The notes beneath the pieces are model-generated. The model searched no databases. It had not been told where the DNA came from and saw only the letters and a list, made by a program, of their open reading frames with translations. Below, one piece after another: positions 56,450-64,000 of a stretch of DNA of 64,000 bases. Where the stretch lies: contig CAKPOF010000001.1 in NCBI GenBank assembly GCA_934169725.1, forward strand, positions 124,001 through 188,000. Direction: 5' to 3'. Each line of letters begins with the position of its first letter. Position 1 is the first letter of the stretch. The stretch is from an uncultured Clostridia bacterium. GTDB lineage: Bacteria; Bacillota; Clostridia; TANB77; CAG-508. Made by a program: the position numbers and the translations under genes.

Positions 56450-56654
56450 GTTACAATTCACAGTCTATAAAAAATATTTTAAATTTAATAATATATTGTT
56501 TTTTTCATACCTTGGTGTCGCAAACCACATATTAAAATTATTAGTATGTAGTTTATTCGCACTCACTAACGTTCGTTTGATCGCTTACGCGGTATTTCAA
56601 AACAATATATTATTAAATTTTATAAGTTAAATGTTTTAAGTTGTGAATTGTAAC
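56450..56654 (-). repeat. Dispersed structured repeat, copy 8 (full with outer ends)
   Basis: This is the clearest full-length copy. Outer ends GTTACAATTCACAG and TTGTGAATTGTAAC are inverted. They enclose ATTTAACTTATA-type flanks, the arms TTTAATAATATATTGTTTT and complement, and the minus-strand core ATACCTTGGTGTCGCAAACC...CGCTTACGCGGTAT. It fills the gap between tsaE and the HD-like gene. Confidence 0.85.
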
Positions 56655-56692
56655 TATCAATATTACAATTTTGTAACATTTGCAAAAAAATG

Positions 56693-56721
56693 TTGAAATA
56701 TGAGATTTATTTTATTATAAT
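56693..56721 (+). promoter_or_regulatory. Promoter of HD-like gene
   Basis: TTGAAA (56693-56698), 17 bases, TATAAT (56716-56721), 35 bases before the start codon. Confidence 0.6.
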
Positions 56722-56755
56722 AAATTTGTATGATATTTAACAAAGGAGGAAGCAT

Positions 56756-57553
56756 ATGGATACATTTGCTAATTACATTTTAGACGAAAAAGATATAGCA
56801 TCTAAAATGGAGATAACATATTACTTAGCAAAAAAGACAAGAATATTTTTTGATAAATCTGTAGTTTTTAAAGTGGAAATTGCAAGAATGTTTATAGATT
56901 ATATGAAAATAGATGTTGACAAAAACTTGGTATTAACAGCATGTCTATTATGTAATTGTAAAAAAGTAGACAATGCACAAGATATACAAAAAGTTCACTT
57001 ATATGCAAAAGAAGGAGCAGAATATTTAGAAACTCTTGGCTTTGATAAAAGATTTTGTAAAATATGTGAAGAAGTAAATAGATATAGTAATAGCAATCCT
57101 AGAGAAAAAGAAAGTGATGTATTAGAATTAGTAGATCAATTTGGAGGAATGTTATTAGATAGACCAGAAAGAATAGGTTTTAAGCCAGATGAAGCAATGG
57201 TTTTATTAGAACATAGAAATTTAAAAGATAAATATAATCGTTTTTTACATACATTTGGTGAGTTTGTACAAATGATGGAACAAATTAATTTAAATGATGC
57301 AACATCAATGAAATCATTACGAAGATTAGTAAAAATATATAATGAATCAGAAAGCTTGAAAAAATTTATAAAAGAGGTATGTTATAGTTATACTTCAAAA
57401 ATAGATAAAGCTATGATAAAATATAGAGAAAATGTTGCAGAAGAAATGTTTAAAGACCAAGATGCTAATAGACCATTGTTTAGTGAGGAAACTACTAAGA
57501 AAATATTGGCACATATAGCAGAAGAAAATATGCAAAGTAAAAAAGAATTATAA
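56756..57553 (+). CDS. Helical HD-domain-like protein of unknown function
   Basis: This 265-residue all-helical protein has an arrangement like HD/HDOD phosphohydrolases (VFKVEIARMFIDYMKI, NLVLTACLLCNCKK, VHLYAKEGAEYLETLGFDKR, LELVDQFGGML). The metal-binding HD pair is not visible where expected, so it may be a degenerate member. RBS AAAGGAGGAA precedes the ATG. A hairpin follows, then the EndoQ-like gene. Confidence 0.5.
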   Translation: MDTFANYILDEKDIASKMEITYYLAKKTRIFFDKSVVFKVEIARMFIDYMKIDVDKNLVLTACLLCNCKKVDNAQDIQKVHLYAKEGAEYLETLGFDKRFCKICEEVNRYSNSNPREKESDVLELVDQFGGMLLDRPERIGFKPDEAMVLLEHRNLKDKYNRFLHTFGEFVQMMEQINLNDATSMKSLRRLVKIYNESESLKKFIKEVCYSYTSKIDKAMIKYRENVAEEMFKDQDANRPLFSEETTKKILAHIAEENMQSKKEL

Positions 57554-57557
57554 CTTT

Positions 57558-57580
57558 GACGAGCATAGCTCGTCATTTAT
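57558..57580 (+). terminator. Hairpin after HD-like gene
   Basis: GACGAGC-ATA-GCTCGTC followed by ATTTATTATT; probably a weak terminator. Confidence 0.55.
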
Positions 57581-57608
57581 TATTAAAAGGGAAAGTAGGG
57601 AATAAGAA

Positions 57609-58796
57609 ATGTACGAAATATTTGCAGATTTACATGTACACATAGGAAGAAGTGAAAATGGTAAACCAATAAAAATAACAGCAGCAAGGTCGTTGAATTT
57701 TGCTAATATAGCAAGAGAATGTGCTGACAGAAAAGGAATAAATGTTGTTGGAATAATAGATTGTGCCTCACCATATGTAATAGAAGATATAGAAAATTTT
57801 TTAAAAACAGGAGATGCATACGAATTAAAAGATGGAGGAATAATATATAAAGACAAAGTTTGTATATTACTAGGAAGTGAAGTAGAAACATCAGAAAAAG
57901 GTAGAAATGGAAAGAAGGGAGCTGCACATAATGTTTGCTTTTTCCCACATTTGTCAGATATAAAAGGATTTTCAAATGAATTAAGTCATCATTTAAAAAA
58001 TATAACATTAAGTACACAAAGAACAGATTTATCAGGATATGAATTAATAGATGTAGTAGAAAAATATAATGGTATTTTAATACCAGCACATATTTTTACA
58101 CCACATAAAAGTTATTATGGAAATTGTACAGATAGATTAGAAAACATATTCAAAGAAAAATACAATAAAATTTTTGCAGTTGAATTAGGATTAAGTTCGG
58201 ACACATATTTAGCAGATATGATTTCAGAGCTTGAAGATAGAACATTTGTAACAAATTCAGATGCACATTCATTACCTAAGATAGCAAGAGAATACAACAA
58301 AATACTAGTAGAAGACATTTCATTTAAAGAAATTGTAAAAGCTTTAAAAAATGAAGATGGAAGAAAAGTTATTGCAAATTATGGATTGGATCCAAAATTA
58401 GGAAAATATCATAGAACTTATTGTGATGACTGTGAAAAAGCTATTGAAACAAAAGAGCCAGTTGAAGTATGTCCTTATTGTGGAGGGAAAAATGTAACAT
58501 TTGGAGTGTTTGACAGAATTGAATTAATTAGTGATAAAAAAGAATCAAAAAGTCCAGAAAATAGACCACCATATATATATCAAATTCCATTAGGTTTTAT
58601 ACCTGGGGTAGGAGCAAAAACTATAACTAAATTATTAGATAATTTTGAAACAGAAATGAATATTTTACATAAACTATCTAAAGATGACATAGAAGCTGTT
58701 GTGGGTGAAAAAATAGCAAATACAATAGAAAAAGCAAGAAATGGTGAATGTAAAGTTCAATCAGGAGGAGGAGGAAACTATGGTAAAGTAGTTTAA
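57609..58796 (+). CDS. PHP-family endonuclease Q-like protein
   Basis: The N-terminal PHP domain has FADLHVHIGRS (metal His pair), GSEVETSE, the His/Asp motifs IPAHIF and TNSDAHSLPKI. It is followed by a four-Cys zinc ribbon (CDDCEKAIETKEPVEVCPYC) and C-terminal helix-hairpin-helix motifs (IPGVGAKTITKLL). This architecture is that of EndoQ, which nicks DNA 5' of deaminated bases (uracil, hypoxanthine). Length of 395 fits. Its context near spoIIM may mean a role in spore DNA repair, but that is speculation. Confidence 0.85.
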   Translation: MYEIFADLHVHIGRSENGKPIKITAARSLNFANIARECADRKGINVVGIIDCASPYVIEDIENFLKTGDAYELKDGGIIYKDKVCILLGSEVETSEKGRNGKKGAAHNVCFFPHLSDIKGFSNELSHHLKNITLSTQRTDLSGYELIDVVEKYNGILIPAHIFTPHKSYYGNCTDRLENIFKEKYNKIFAVELGLSSDTYLADMISELEDRTFVTNSDAHSLPKIAREYNKILVEDISFKEIVKALKNEDGRKVIANYGLDPKLGKYHRTYCDDCEKAIETKEPVEVCPYCGGKNVTFGVFDRIELISDKKESKSPENRPPYIYQIPLGFIPGVGAKTITKLLDNFETEMNILHKLSKDDIEAVVGEKIANTIEKARNGECKVQSGGGGNYGKVV

Positions 58797-58807
58797 AATA
58801 TCATTTT

Positions 58808-58848
58808 TATATACTAGGAAATGAGAAAATTCCTAGTATATAAAAAAA
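58808..58848 (+). terminator. Hairpin terminator sharing its stem with the one at 21337
   Basis: ATATACTAGGAAAT-GAG-AAAATTCCTAGTATAT followed by AAAAAAAG. The stem matches the hairpin downstream of hpf, so this is a second small dispersed element. Confidence 0.6.
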
Positions 58849-58907
58849 GAGTTCTATAAATCTTCTTATCGAATACACATTATGTATAAACGATAAGGAG
58901 ATTTTTT

Positions 58908-59556
58908 ATGAAAAAAAACAAAGAACTGAAAATATTAAAAATAATAAAGCAACATGTAATAAATAATAAAAAAGAATACTTTATTATTTCACTAATATTT
59001 ATTGTGGGAGTATTTAGTGGAGTATTTTTTATAAATAATATGCAAGAACAACCTAAAATAGATGTTAGTAATTACTTAAACCAATTTATAAATAACTTTA
59101 AAGAAATAAAAAATAATCAAAATAATGTTAATACAGACTTACTAAAAAATTCTATTACACAAAATTTAATATTAGCGATATCTATATGGTTTTTTGGAAC
59201 AACTGTAATACGGAATACCGATTGTTTTTGGAATTGTATTATATAGAGGATTTTGCTTGGGATATACTGTGTCATTATGTATTTCTGTTATGGGAATTGG
59301 TAAAGGATTATGTTTTGTATTTTCAATACTATTACTGCAAAACATAATATTCATTCCAGCATTGGTAGCATTAGCCGTTAGTGGATTTAAATTATATAAA
59401 TCTATAGTGAAAGATAAAAGAAAGGAAAATGTAAAACTAGAAATATTAAGACATACAGTATTTTCAATACTTATGTTAATATTGTTATTAATTTCTTCAT
59501 TAATAGAAATATTTGTATCAACAAATATATTAAAAATTGTAATTAAATATTTTTAA
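58908..59556 (+). CDS. spoIIM: Stage II sporulation protein M, +1 frameshift at CGG
   Basis: SpoIIM is a membrane part of the SpoIIDMP peptidoglycan machine that drives engulfment. The protein has an N-terminal helix (YFIISLIFIVGVFSGVFFIN) and further helices after the break. Zero frame reads IWFFGTTVI, then CGG at 59211-59213, and stops at 59246. Skipping the C gives TTVIGIPIVFGIVLYRGFCL and GYTVSLCISVMGIGKGLCFV, for 215 residues in total, essentially the length of Bacillus SpoIIM. RBS AAGGAGA precedes ATG 58908. The next gene is xerD, the conserved Firmicute neighbour. Confidence 0.88.
59211..59214 (+). other. CGG +1 frameshift site 5 (spoIIM)
   Basis: Codons GTA ATA CGG AAT. Skipping C gives GTA ATA GGA ATA CCG ATT GTT, encoding V-I-G-I-P-I-V. 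Confidence 0.75.
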
Positions 59557-59654
59557 AAAAATATCGAAAAATGTATTTACTTTTTTAAAATAGTTTGATA
59601 TAACATATATGGTTTATGTAAATAAACTCAAAAATATAGAGGTAGGGGAATAAA

Positions 59655-60536
59655 ATGGAGAGACAATTAAAATACTTTTTTAACTTTTTAGAGAATGATA
59701 AAAAATTATCAGAAAATACATTACAATCATATAAAAGAGATTTAAAACAATTTAGAAGATATTTAGAAGATTATGGTATACACTATAATAGAGTAAAGGA
59801 AGAAGATATACAAAATTATATAAAAGAAATGCAAGAAAATGGAAAAAAAGCTTCAAGTATTTCTAGATGTATTGCATCAATAAGATCTTTCTATCAATTC
59901 ATATTAAAAAATAGAAAAATTAAAGTAGATCCAACAGCTAATATACAATCACCAAAAATTGAAAAAAGAACACCAAATGTTTTAACATCTAAAGAAGTAG
60001 AATTATTGTTAAAACAACCTGATACTGTTGATTTAAAAGGTGTAAGAGATAAGGCAATGTTGGAATTTGCATATGCAACAGGAATGAGAGTTACAGAAAT
60101 AATATCTTTAAATATTGATGATGTAAACTTAGAAGAGGCATATGTAATATGTAAAAATGGAAAAAAACAAAGAATAATACCATTAGGAACAATGTCATTG
60201 AAAGCTTTAAAAGAATACATAGATGAAGCAAGAGATATATTAATAAAAAATGAAAATGAAAAAGCTTTATTTGTAAACATTAATGGTGGTAGACTAACAA
60301 GACAAGGATTTTGGAAAATTATTAAATTTTATAAAGAACAAGCACATATTAGTAAAGATATAACACCACATGTTTTAAGACATTCTTTTGCAACACACTT
60401 ATTGCAAAATGGTGCAGACTTAAAAGCAATTCAAACAATGCTTGGACATTCAGATATATCATCAACACAAGTATATATGCAATTCCAAGATGAAGGTTTG
60501 AAAGAAATATACAAAAAGGCTCACCCAAGAGCATAA
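59655..60536 (+). CDS. xerD: Tyrosine recombinase XerD
   Basis: This enzyme resolves chromosome dimers at dif. The N-terminal SAM-like domain (LSENTLQSYKRDLKQFRRYL) is followed by the catalytic domain with the first Arg in YATGMRVTEI, HVLRHSFATHLL, MLGHSDISSTQVY (His and the nucleophilic Tyr). Length of 293 is normal. Neighbourhood with spoIIM supports XerD rather than a phage integrase. Confidence 0.93.
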   Translation: MERQLKYFFNFLENDKKLSENTLQSYKRDLKQFRRYLEDYGIHYNRVKEEDIQNYIKEMQENGKKASSISRCIASIRSFYQFILKNRKIKVDPTANIQSPKIEKRTPNVLTSKEVELLLKQPDTVDLKGVRDKAMLEFAYATGMRVTEIISLNIDDVNLEEAYVICKNGKKQRIIPLGTMSLKALKEYIDEARDILIKNENEKALFVNINGGRLTRQGFWKIIKFYKEQAHISKDITPHVLRHSFATHLLQNGADLKAIQTMLGHSDISSTQVYMQFQDEGLKEIYKKAHPRA

Positions 60537-60559
60537 AATATTAAATAAAAATTTAATAT

Positions 60560-60656
60560 AATTCAATACATATTATTAAAAAATATCATGAAAATAGTCA
60601 AACGAACAATAGGGAGCTTGATTTATTAAGATATAAAATAGTATGTATTGATTTTT
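60560..60656. repeat. Degenerate dispersed repeat, copy 9
   Basis: AATTCAATACATATTATTAA and a partly matching GTATGTATTGATTT flank a decayed core in which only AGTCAAACGAACAATAGGGAG is recognisable (as two pieces). Confidence 0.5.
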
Positions 60657-60683
60657 TTATATAAAAATAAGTACTTCCAATTT

Positions 60684-60826
60684 GAATTCAATATATATTA
60701 TTTTTTTTTATACCTTGTGTGTCGCAATCTATTAATTAAAATTAATAGTAGATTGCTCCAATCGCACTCACTACCGTTCGTTTGGTCGCTTACGCGGTAT
60801 TTTAAAAAATAATATATATTGAATTT
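60684..60826 (-). repeat. Dispersed structured repeat, copy 10 (second subfamily)
   Basis: The arms are AATTCAATATATATTATTT and complement. The minus-strand core is ATACCTTGTGTGTCGCAATC...CGCTTACGCGGTAT with inner stem GCAATC/GATTGC, nearly the reverse complement of copy 7. Copies 9 and 10 together fill the 382-base gap after xerD. Confidence 0.82.
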
Positions 60827-60918
60827 AAATTATAACTACTTGTAAATATTTATTTAAATATGGTAAAATAATTTTTGTAATAGGAATAATATAAATAAGA
60901 AAAAGGATGAGATAGTAA

Positions 60919-61809
60919 ATGTATAAAGAAAATATATCAAAAATAATAGTAGTACTTATGTTTTTATCAATAATTATATTGGCAATGACAACAACATATT
61001 TTTTAAATATGGATATAGAAAGTGAAGAACCTCAAAATATAGAAGAGGAATATGTTAAAGAAAAATATGAATTTATGGGAAGAAAAGTATTTACAATAAG
61101 AGATAAAAATACTGAAGAAAATACAAAATATATATTATATTTTCATGGTGGTTCATATGTAGCTGAGGCAACAAACAATCATTGGGAATTTTTAAAAAAG
61201 ATTGCAAAAGATACTGGTTATACAATTATAATGCCAGATTATCCATTAACTCCAAAGTATAATTATAAAGAGGTGTATAATGTTGTGGAACCATTATATA
61301 ATCAAATAATAGAAAAAGTTGGAAAAAGTAATCTTATATTAATGGGAGATTCAGCAGGTGGAGGATTAGCTTTAGGATTATATGAAAAGATTACACAAGA
61401 TAATATAGAGACACCAGCAAAAACAATATTAATATCACCATGGTTAGATGTAAGATTGGAAAATGATAATATAAAAGATGTTGAGAAAAATGATACTATT
61501 TTAAATAAAGAAACTTTAAAATTAGCAGGAATAGCATATGCAGGAAATGATGGAATTAACAGTTATATGGTAAATCCAATAGATGGTGATTTATCTAAGA
61601 TAGAAAATGTAGAAATATTTATTGGAACATATGATATATTAAATCCAGATTGTAAATTATTAAAAGAAAAAGCAAATGAAGTAGGAAAAGATATAGAAAT
61701 AAAAGAATATGATCAAGCAAAACATATATGGTTAGTAGATAATAATTCAAGTGAAGAAATAACACAAAAAGCATATAATGATTTAATAAATAGTTTAAAA
61801 TTTAATTAA
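60919..61809 (+). CDS. Membrane-anchored alpha/beta-hydrolase (HSL-type esterase)
   Basis: One N-terminal membrane segment (IIVVLMFLSIIILAMTTTYF) leads to an alpha/beta-hydrolase fold. The HGG oxyanion motif is YFHGGSYVAE, the nucleophile elbow LMGDSAGGGLALGL, the acid Asp in TYDILNPD and the His in AKHIWLVD. This is the hormone-sensitive-lipase family, acting on short-chain esters. It is followed 34 bases later by an acyltransferase-like gene. Confidence 0.87.
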   Translation: MYKENISKIIVVLMFLSIIILAMTTTYFLNMDIESEEPQNIEEEYVKEKYEFMGRKVFTIRDKNTEENTKYILYFHGGSYVAEATNNHWEFLKKIAKDTGYTIIMPDYPLTPKYNYKEVYNVVEPLYNQIIEKVGKSNLILMGDSAGGGLALGLYEKITQDNIETPAKTILISPWLDVRLENDNIKDVEKNDTILNKETLKLAGIAYAGNDGINSYMVNPIDGDLSKIENVEIFIGTYDILNPDCKLLKEKANEVGKDIEIKEYDQAKHIWLVDNNSSEEITQKAYNDLINSLKFN

Positions 61810-61843
61810 AAATAATTCTGTTAATAATACAAGGAGTTTGAAA

Positions 61844-63145
61844 ATGAAAAACAAACCAAAAAAGAAAGATATATATTGGAGAAGATTAGACAATTCAGCT
61901 AAAATTTTTCCAATTTCAGCTGGAAAAAAATATAGTACAGTATTTAGATTTTCAGTAATACTAAAAGAACAAATAAAACCAGAAATACTAAAACATGCAG
62001 TAAATAAAGCTTTATCCAAATATGAGTTTTTTAAAGTTAGATTAAAGGATGGTTTTTTTTGGAATTATCTAGAATATAATCCTAAAAAAATAATTATAGA
62101 AGAAGAAAAAGAATATCCATGTAAATATATTGAACCAAAGGAAAATAATGAGTATTTGTTTAAAGTTACATATTTTGATAAAAAAATAAATATAGATATA
62201 TTTCACTCTTTAACAGACGGAAATGGTGGAAGTATGTTTTTTAGAGAAATTGTATATAATTACATAGAATTAGCACATAAAGATGAATTTGATGAGGAAT
62301 TAAGAAAAAAGAGAAAAATAGAATTATCAATTGAAGATAGTTATATTAAAAATTATAATAAATTGGCTAAAGGAAATAGCTCATCAAAAAAAGCATATAA
62401 ATTAGCAGGAAAAAAAATAAAGTTAGGTGCAATATCTGCAATACATGAAATTATAAATTTAGAAGAGTTAAAACAAGAAGCAAAAAAAAGTGGGGCAACA
62501 ATAACTCAATATTTAACAGCGGTATTAATATATTCAATATATAAAGCAAATTATGTAAAAAATAAAGATGATAAACCAATAAAAGTTTGTATACCAGTTA
62601 ATTTAAAAAAATATTTTCCATCAAATACAATCTCAAATTTCTTTTCATATATAACATTAGAAGCTAATATGAAAAAAATAAAAGGTGATAATTTTGATGA
62701 AATATTAGATTTTGTAAAAAAAGACTTTGCGAAAAAATTAGAACAAAAAGAAATTGAAAAAACAATGTCAGGCAATGTGAAAATTGGGACAAACCCATTT
62801 ATACGAATTATTCCACTTGCATTAAAAAAGCCGCTAGTTAGATTAAGTTATATAGAAATAAGAAAATATACAACAACAACATTTTCAAATATAGGAAGAA
62901 TAGGTATTATAGGAAAATATCAAAAATATATAGACAATTTTTGGATGTTAATTGCTCCAGAACCTATAGAAAAAATAAAGTGTTCAGCATGTTCATTTGA
63001 TAATAATATAGTTTTCACATTTACATCTATATTGGATGATTGTAGTATTGAAAATGAGTTTTACGAATTTTTAAAACAAAAAAATATTAATGTAAAAATA
63101 GAAAGTAATGGTGTTTTAGATGTTATATCCACAAAAACTAAGTAG
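61844..63145 (+). CDS. Condensation/alcohol-acyltransferase-like protein
   Basis: This ~433-residue protein has the HxxxDG-type catalytic motif in DIFHSLTDGNGG, typical of CoA-dependent acyltransferases, including wax-ester, alcohol acetyltransferase and NRPS condensation families. Further family features are ITQYLTAVLIYSIYKA and FSNIGRIG. The substrate is unknown; cell-envelope lipid or ester synthesis is plausible given the neighbouring esterase and membrane proteins. ATG 61844 has AAGGAG upstream. Confidence 0.75.
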   Translation: MKNKPKKKDIYWRRLDNSAKIFPISAGKKYSTVFRFSVILKEQIKPEILKHAVNKALSKYEFFKVRLKDGFFWNYLEYNPKKIIIEEEKEYPCKYIEPKENNEYLFKVTYFDKKINIDIFHSLTDGNGGSMFFREIVYNYIELAHKDEFDEELRKKRKIELSIEDSYIKNYNKLAKGNSSSKKAYKLAGKKIKLGAISAIHEIINLEELKQEAKKSGATITQYLTAVLIYSIYKANYVKNKDDKPIKVCIPVNLKKYFPSNTISNFFSYITLEANMKKIKGDNFDEILDFVKKDFAKKLEQKEIEKTMSGNVKIGTNPFIRIIPLALKKPLVRLSYIEIRKYTTTTFSNIGRIGIIGKYQKYIDNFWMLIAPEPIEKIKCSACSFDNNIVFTFTSILDDCSIENEFYEFLKQKNINVKIESNGVLDVISTKTK

Positions 63146-63683
63146 TAAAAAAAATAATTTAATTATAAATGTATTAGTTGGCATATCAGTATTTATAGGA
63201 ATAATATTAATTATAATAAATAAGCTAACTACACCTCAAATACATTGGGCGGCACTTTGTAATGCTGGTATTGTATATGGCTGGTTAACTGTAATATATT
63301 CAATAAATAAAAGGACCAATATAGCTGGACATGTTATGATACAAACTATTGCGATTTCTATATTAACAACATATATTGATTATAGTTTGGGATTTAAAAA
63401 ATGGTCTTTAGAAATTTCAATACCTATAATAATTACAATAGCAAATATAACTATGTTAATATTAACAATAGTTAGTCATAAAAAATATATGAAGTATGCA
63501 ATATATCAATTAATTATATGTATATGTAGTTTGATACCAATATATTTTGTACAAGATAAAATAATACATAATGTTGTTTTAAGTTATATAGCAATAGGAA
63601 TTTCTGCATTAAATTTTATTTTGACAATAGCACTTTCAGCAAAAGATGTGAAAGATGAGGTAATAAGAAAATTTCATATGTAA
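63120..63683 (+). CDS. Multi-pass membrane protein (DUF6320-like)
   Basis: This 187-residue protein has about six membrane helices (IINVLVGISVFIGIILIIIN, IIITIANITMLILTIVS, VVLSYIAIGISALNFILTIA). It overlaps the end of the acyltransferase-like gene by 26 bases, so it is translationally coupled. DUF6320 domains occur next to or fused with such acyltransferase-like proteins. The function is unknown. Confidence 0.65.
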   Translation: MLYPQKLSSKKNNLIINVLVGISVFIGIILIIINKLTTPQIHWAALCNAGIVYGWLTVIYSINKRTNIAGHVMIQTIAISILTTYIDYSLGFKKWSLEISIPIIITIANITMLILTIVSHKKYMKYAIYQLIICICSLIPIYFVQDKIIHNVVLSYIAIGISALNFILTIALSAKDVKDEVIRKFHM

Positions 63684-63701
63684 TAAAAAGGGGGAAATAG
63701 T

Positions 63702-64000
63702 ATGGCTTATATGGGAAGAGGAGGAGCTCCAAGTCCTAGAAGTAATAGTGATTCTAATGATAGAGATGATAACAAAGAAGATAAGGAATATTATAACTGG
63801 TTTTATCATTATTGGGTAACATATGTTCCATTAGATAACACATATGTTATAATGCAAATGATTGTTGTTTTTATTATATTAGTAGTAGCTTCAATTACTT
63901 TTATTACAACATACAAATCAACAATAGTAGATCCAGTTGGTGATATTAAAAAAATATTTATAAATACACACTTAATATTAATAGGAATTTTATTGTTAGT
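63702..64000 (+). CDS. Membrane protein, 3' end outside window
   Basis: The protein starts MAYMGRGGAPSPRSNSDSND, a short polar region, followed by one or two membrane helices (YVIMQMIVVFIILVVASITF). RBS GGGGGAAA lies upstream. It belongs to the same operon as the previous genes. No family is recognised from the partial sequence. Confidence 0.6.
   Translation, partial: MAYMGRGGAPSPRSNSDSNDRDDNKEDKEYYNWFYHYWVTYVPLDNTYVIMQMIVVFIILVVASITFITTYKSTIVDPVGDIKKIFINTHLILIGILLL

Noticed and set aside
1..64000. Reassignment of a stop codon
   Set aside because: TAA, TAG and TGA all appear to end genes at expected family lengths; in-frame stops occur only after the frame breaks described.

Overview
This is a very AT-rich window from an endospore-forming Clostridia-type Firmicute, probably an uncultured gut lineage. 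The evidence is an alpha/beta small acid-soluble spore protein, SpoIVB, SpoIIM, SpoVG behind a SigH-like promoter, a YtxC-like protein, a thrS T-box, a yybP-ykoY-type riboswitch and the era-yqzL-recO order. I cannot place it below class from sequence alone. Nearly all of the window is typical chromosome, with short operons separated by copies of a structured repeat.

Layout. 1-7.7 kb: the 3' part of dxs, a YlmH-like S4 protein, lexA and a two-gene heterodimeric ABC exporter. 7.8-13.8 kb: a GH18 protein, then a diversity-generating retroelement (DGR). The DGR has a prepilin-like target with a C-terminal variable region, a MutS-like accessory protein, Avd, a reverse transcriptase and a template repeat. 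13.8-23 kb: tRNA-Thr, T-box thrS, rplU-rpmA, a glycogen-synthase-like glycosyltransferase, era-yqzL-recO, hpf, a possible serpin-like protein and a spore SASP. 23.3-38.2 kb: a HAD phosphatase and a divergent Tad-like pilus/secretion locus (CpaB-like, two MinD/CpaE-like proteins, TadA-like ATPase, TadB/TadC-like platform, four pilin-like paralogues starting MENA, a TadE-like and a large TadG-like protein), closed by spoIVB. 38.5-50 kb: murC, spoVG, pth, an RNase E/G-like gene, rimO, trpS, obg, tRNA-Glu and a riboswitch-controlled P-type ATPase. 50-64 kb: a membrane-anchored protein, ytxC-like, GH57 and DUF4912 genes, tsaB-rimI fusion and tsaE, an HD-like protein, an EndoQ-like endonuclease, spoIIM, xerD, an esterase and a lipid/acyltransferase-like cluster running off the end.

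Most striking observation. Five genes are each interrupted by one +1 frame change, and at every one the zero-frame codon at the break is CGG. Skipping the C (reading GGN as glycine) restores the full protein each time, including the Walker A loop of the TadA-like ATPase and a SpoIIM of 215 residues. I scanned for CGG by eye. The roughly fifty other CGG trinucleotides in genes are all out of frame, so no intact gene here uses CGG as a codon. This suggests CGG is unassigned or very poorly decoded and works as a +1 frameshift signal. Four of the five sites lie in the Tad-like locus and one in spoIIM. A systematic sequence error is the main alternative.

Other points. The DGR has a different kind of damage: three one-base losses in avd and the RT, and many non-adenine VR/TR differences, so it may be decaying. 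A family of about ten dispersed palindromic repeats keeps a conserved core with compensated arms, as expected for a structured RNA or a MITE-like element.
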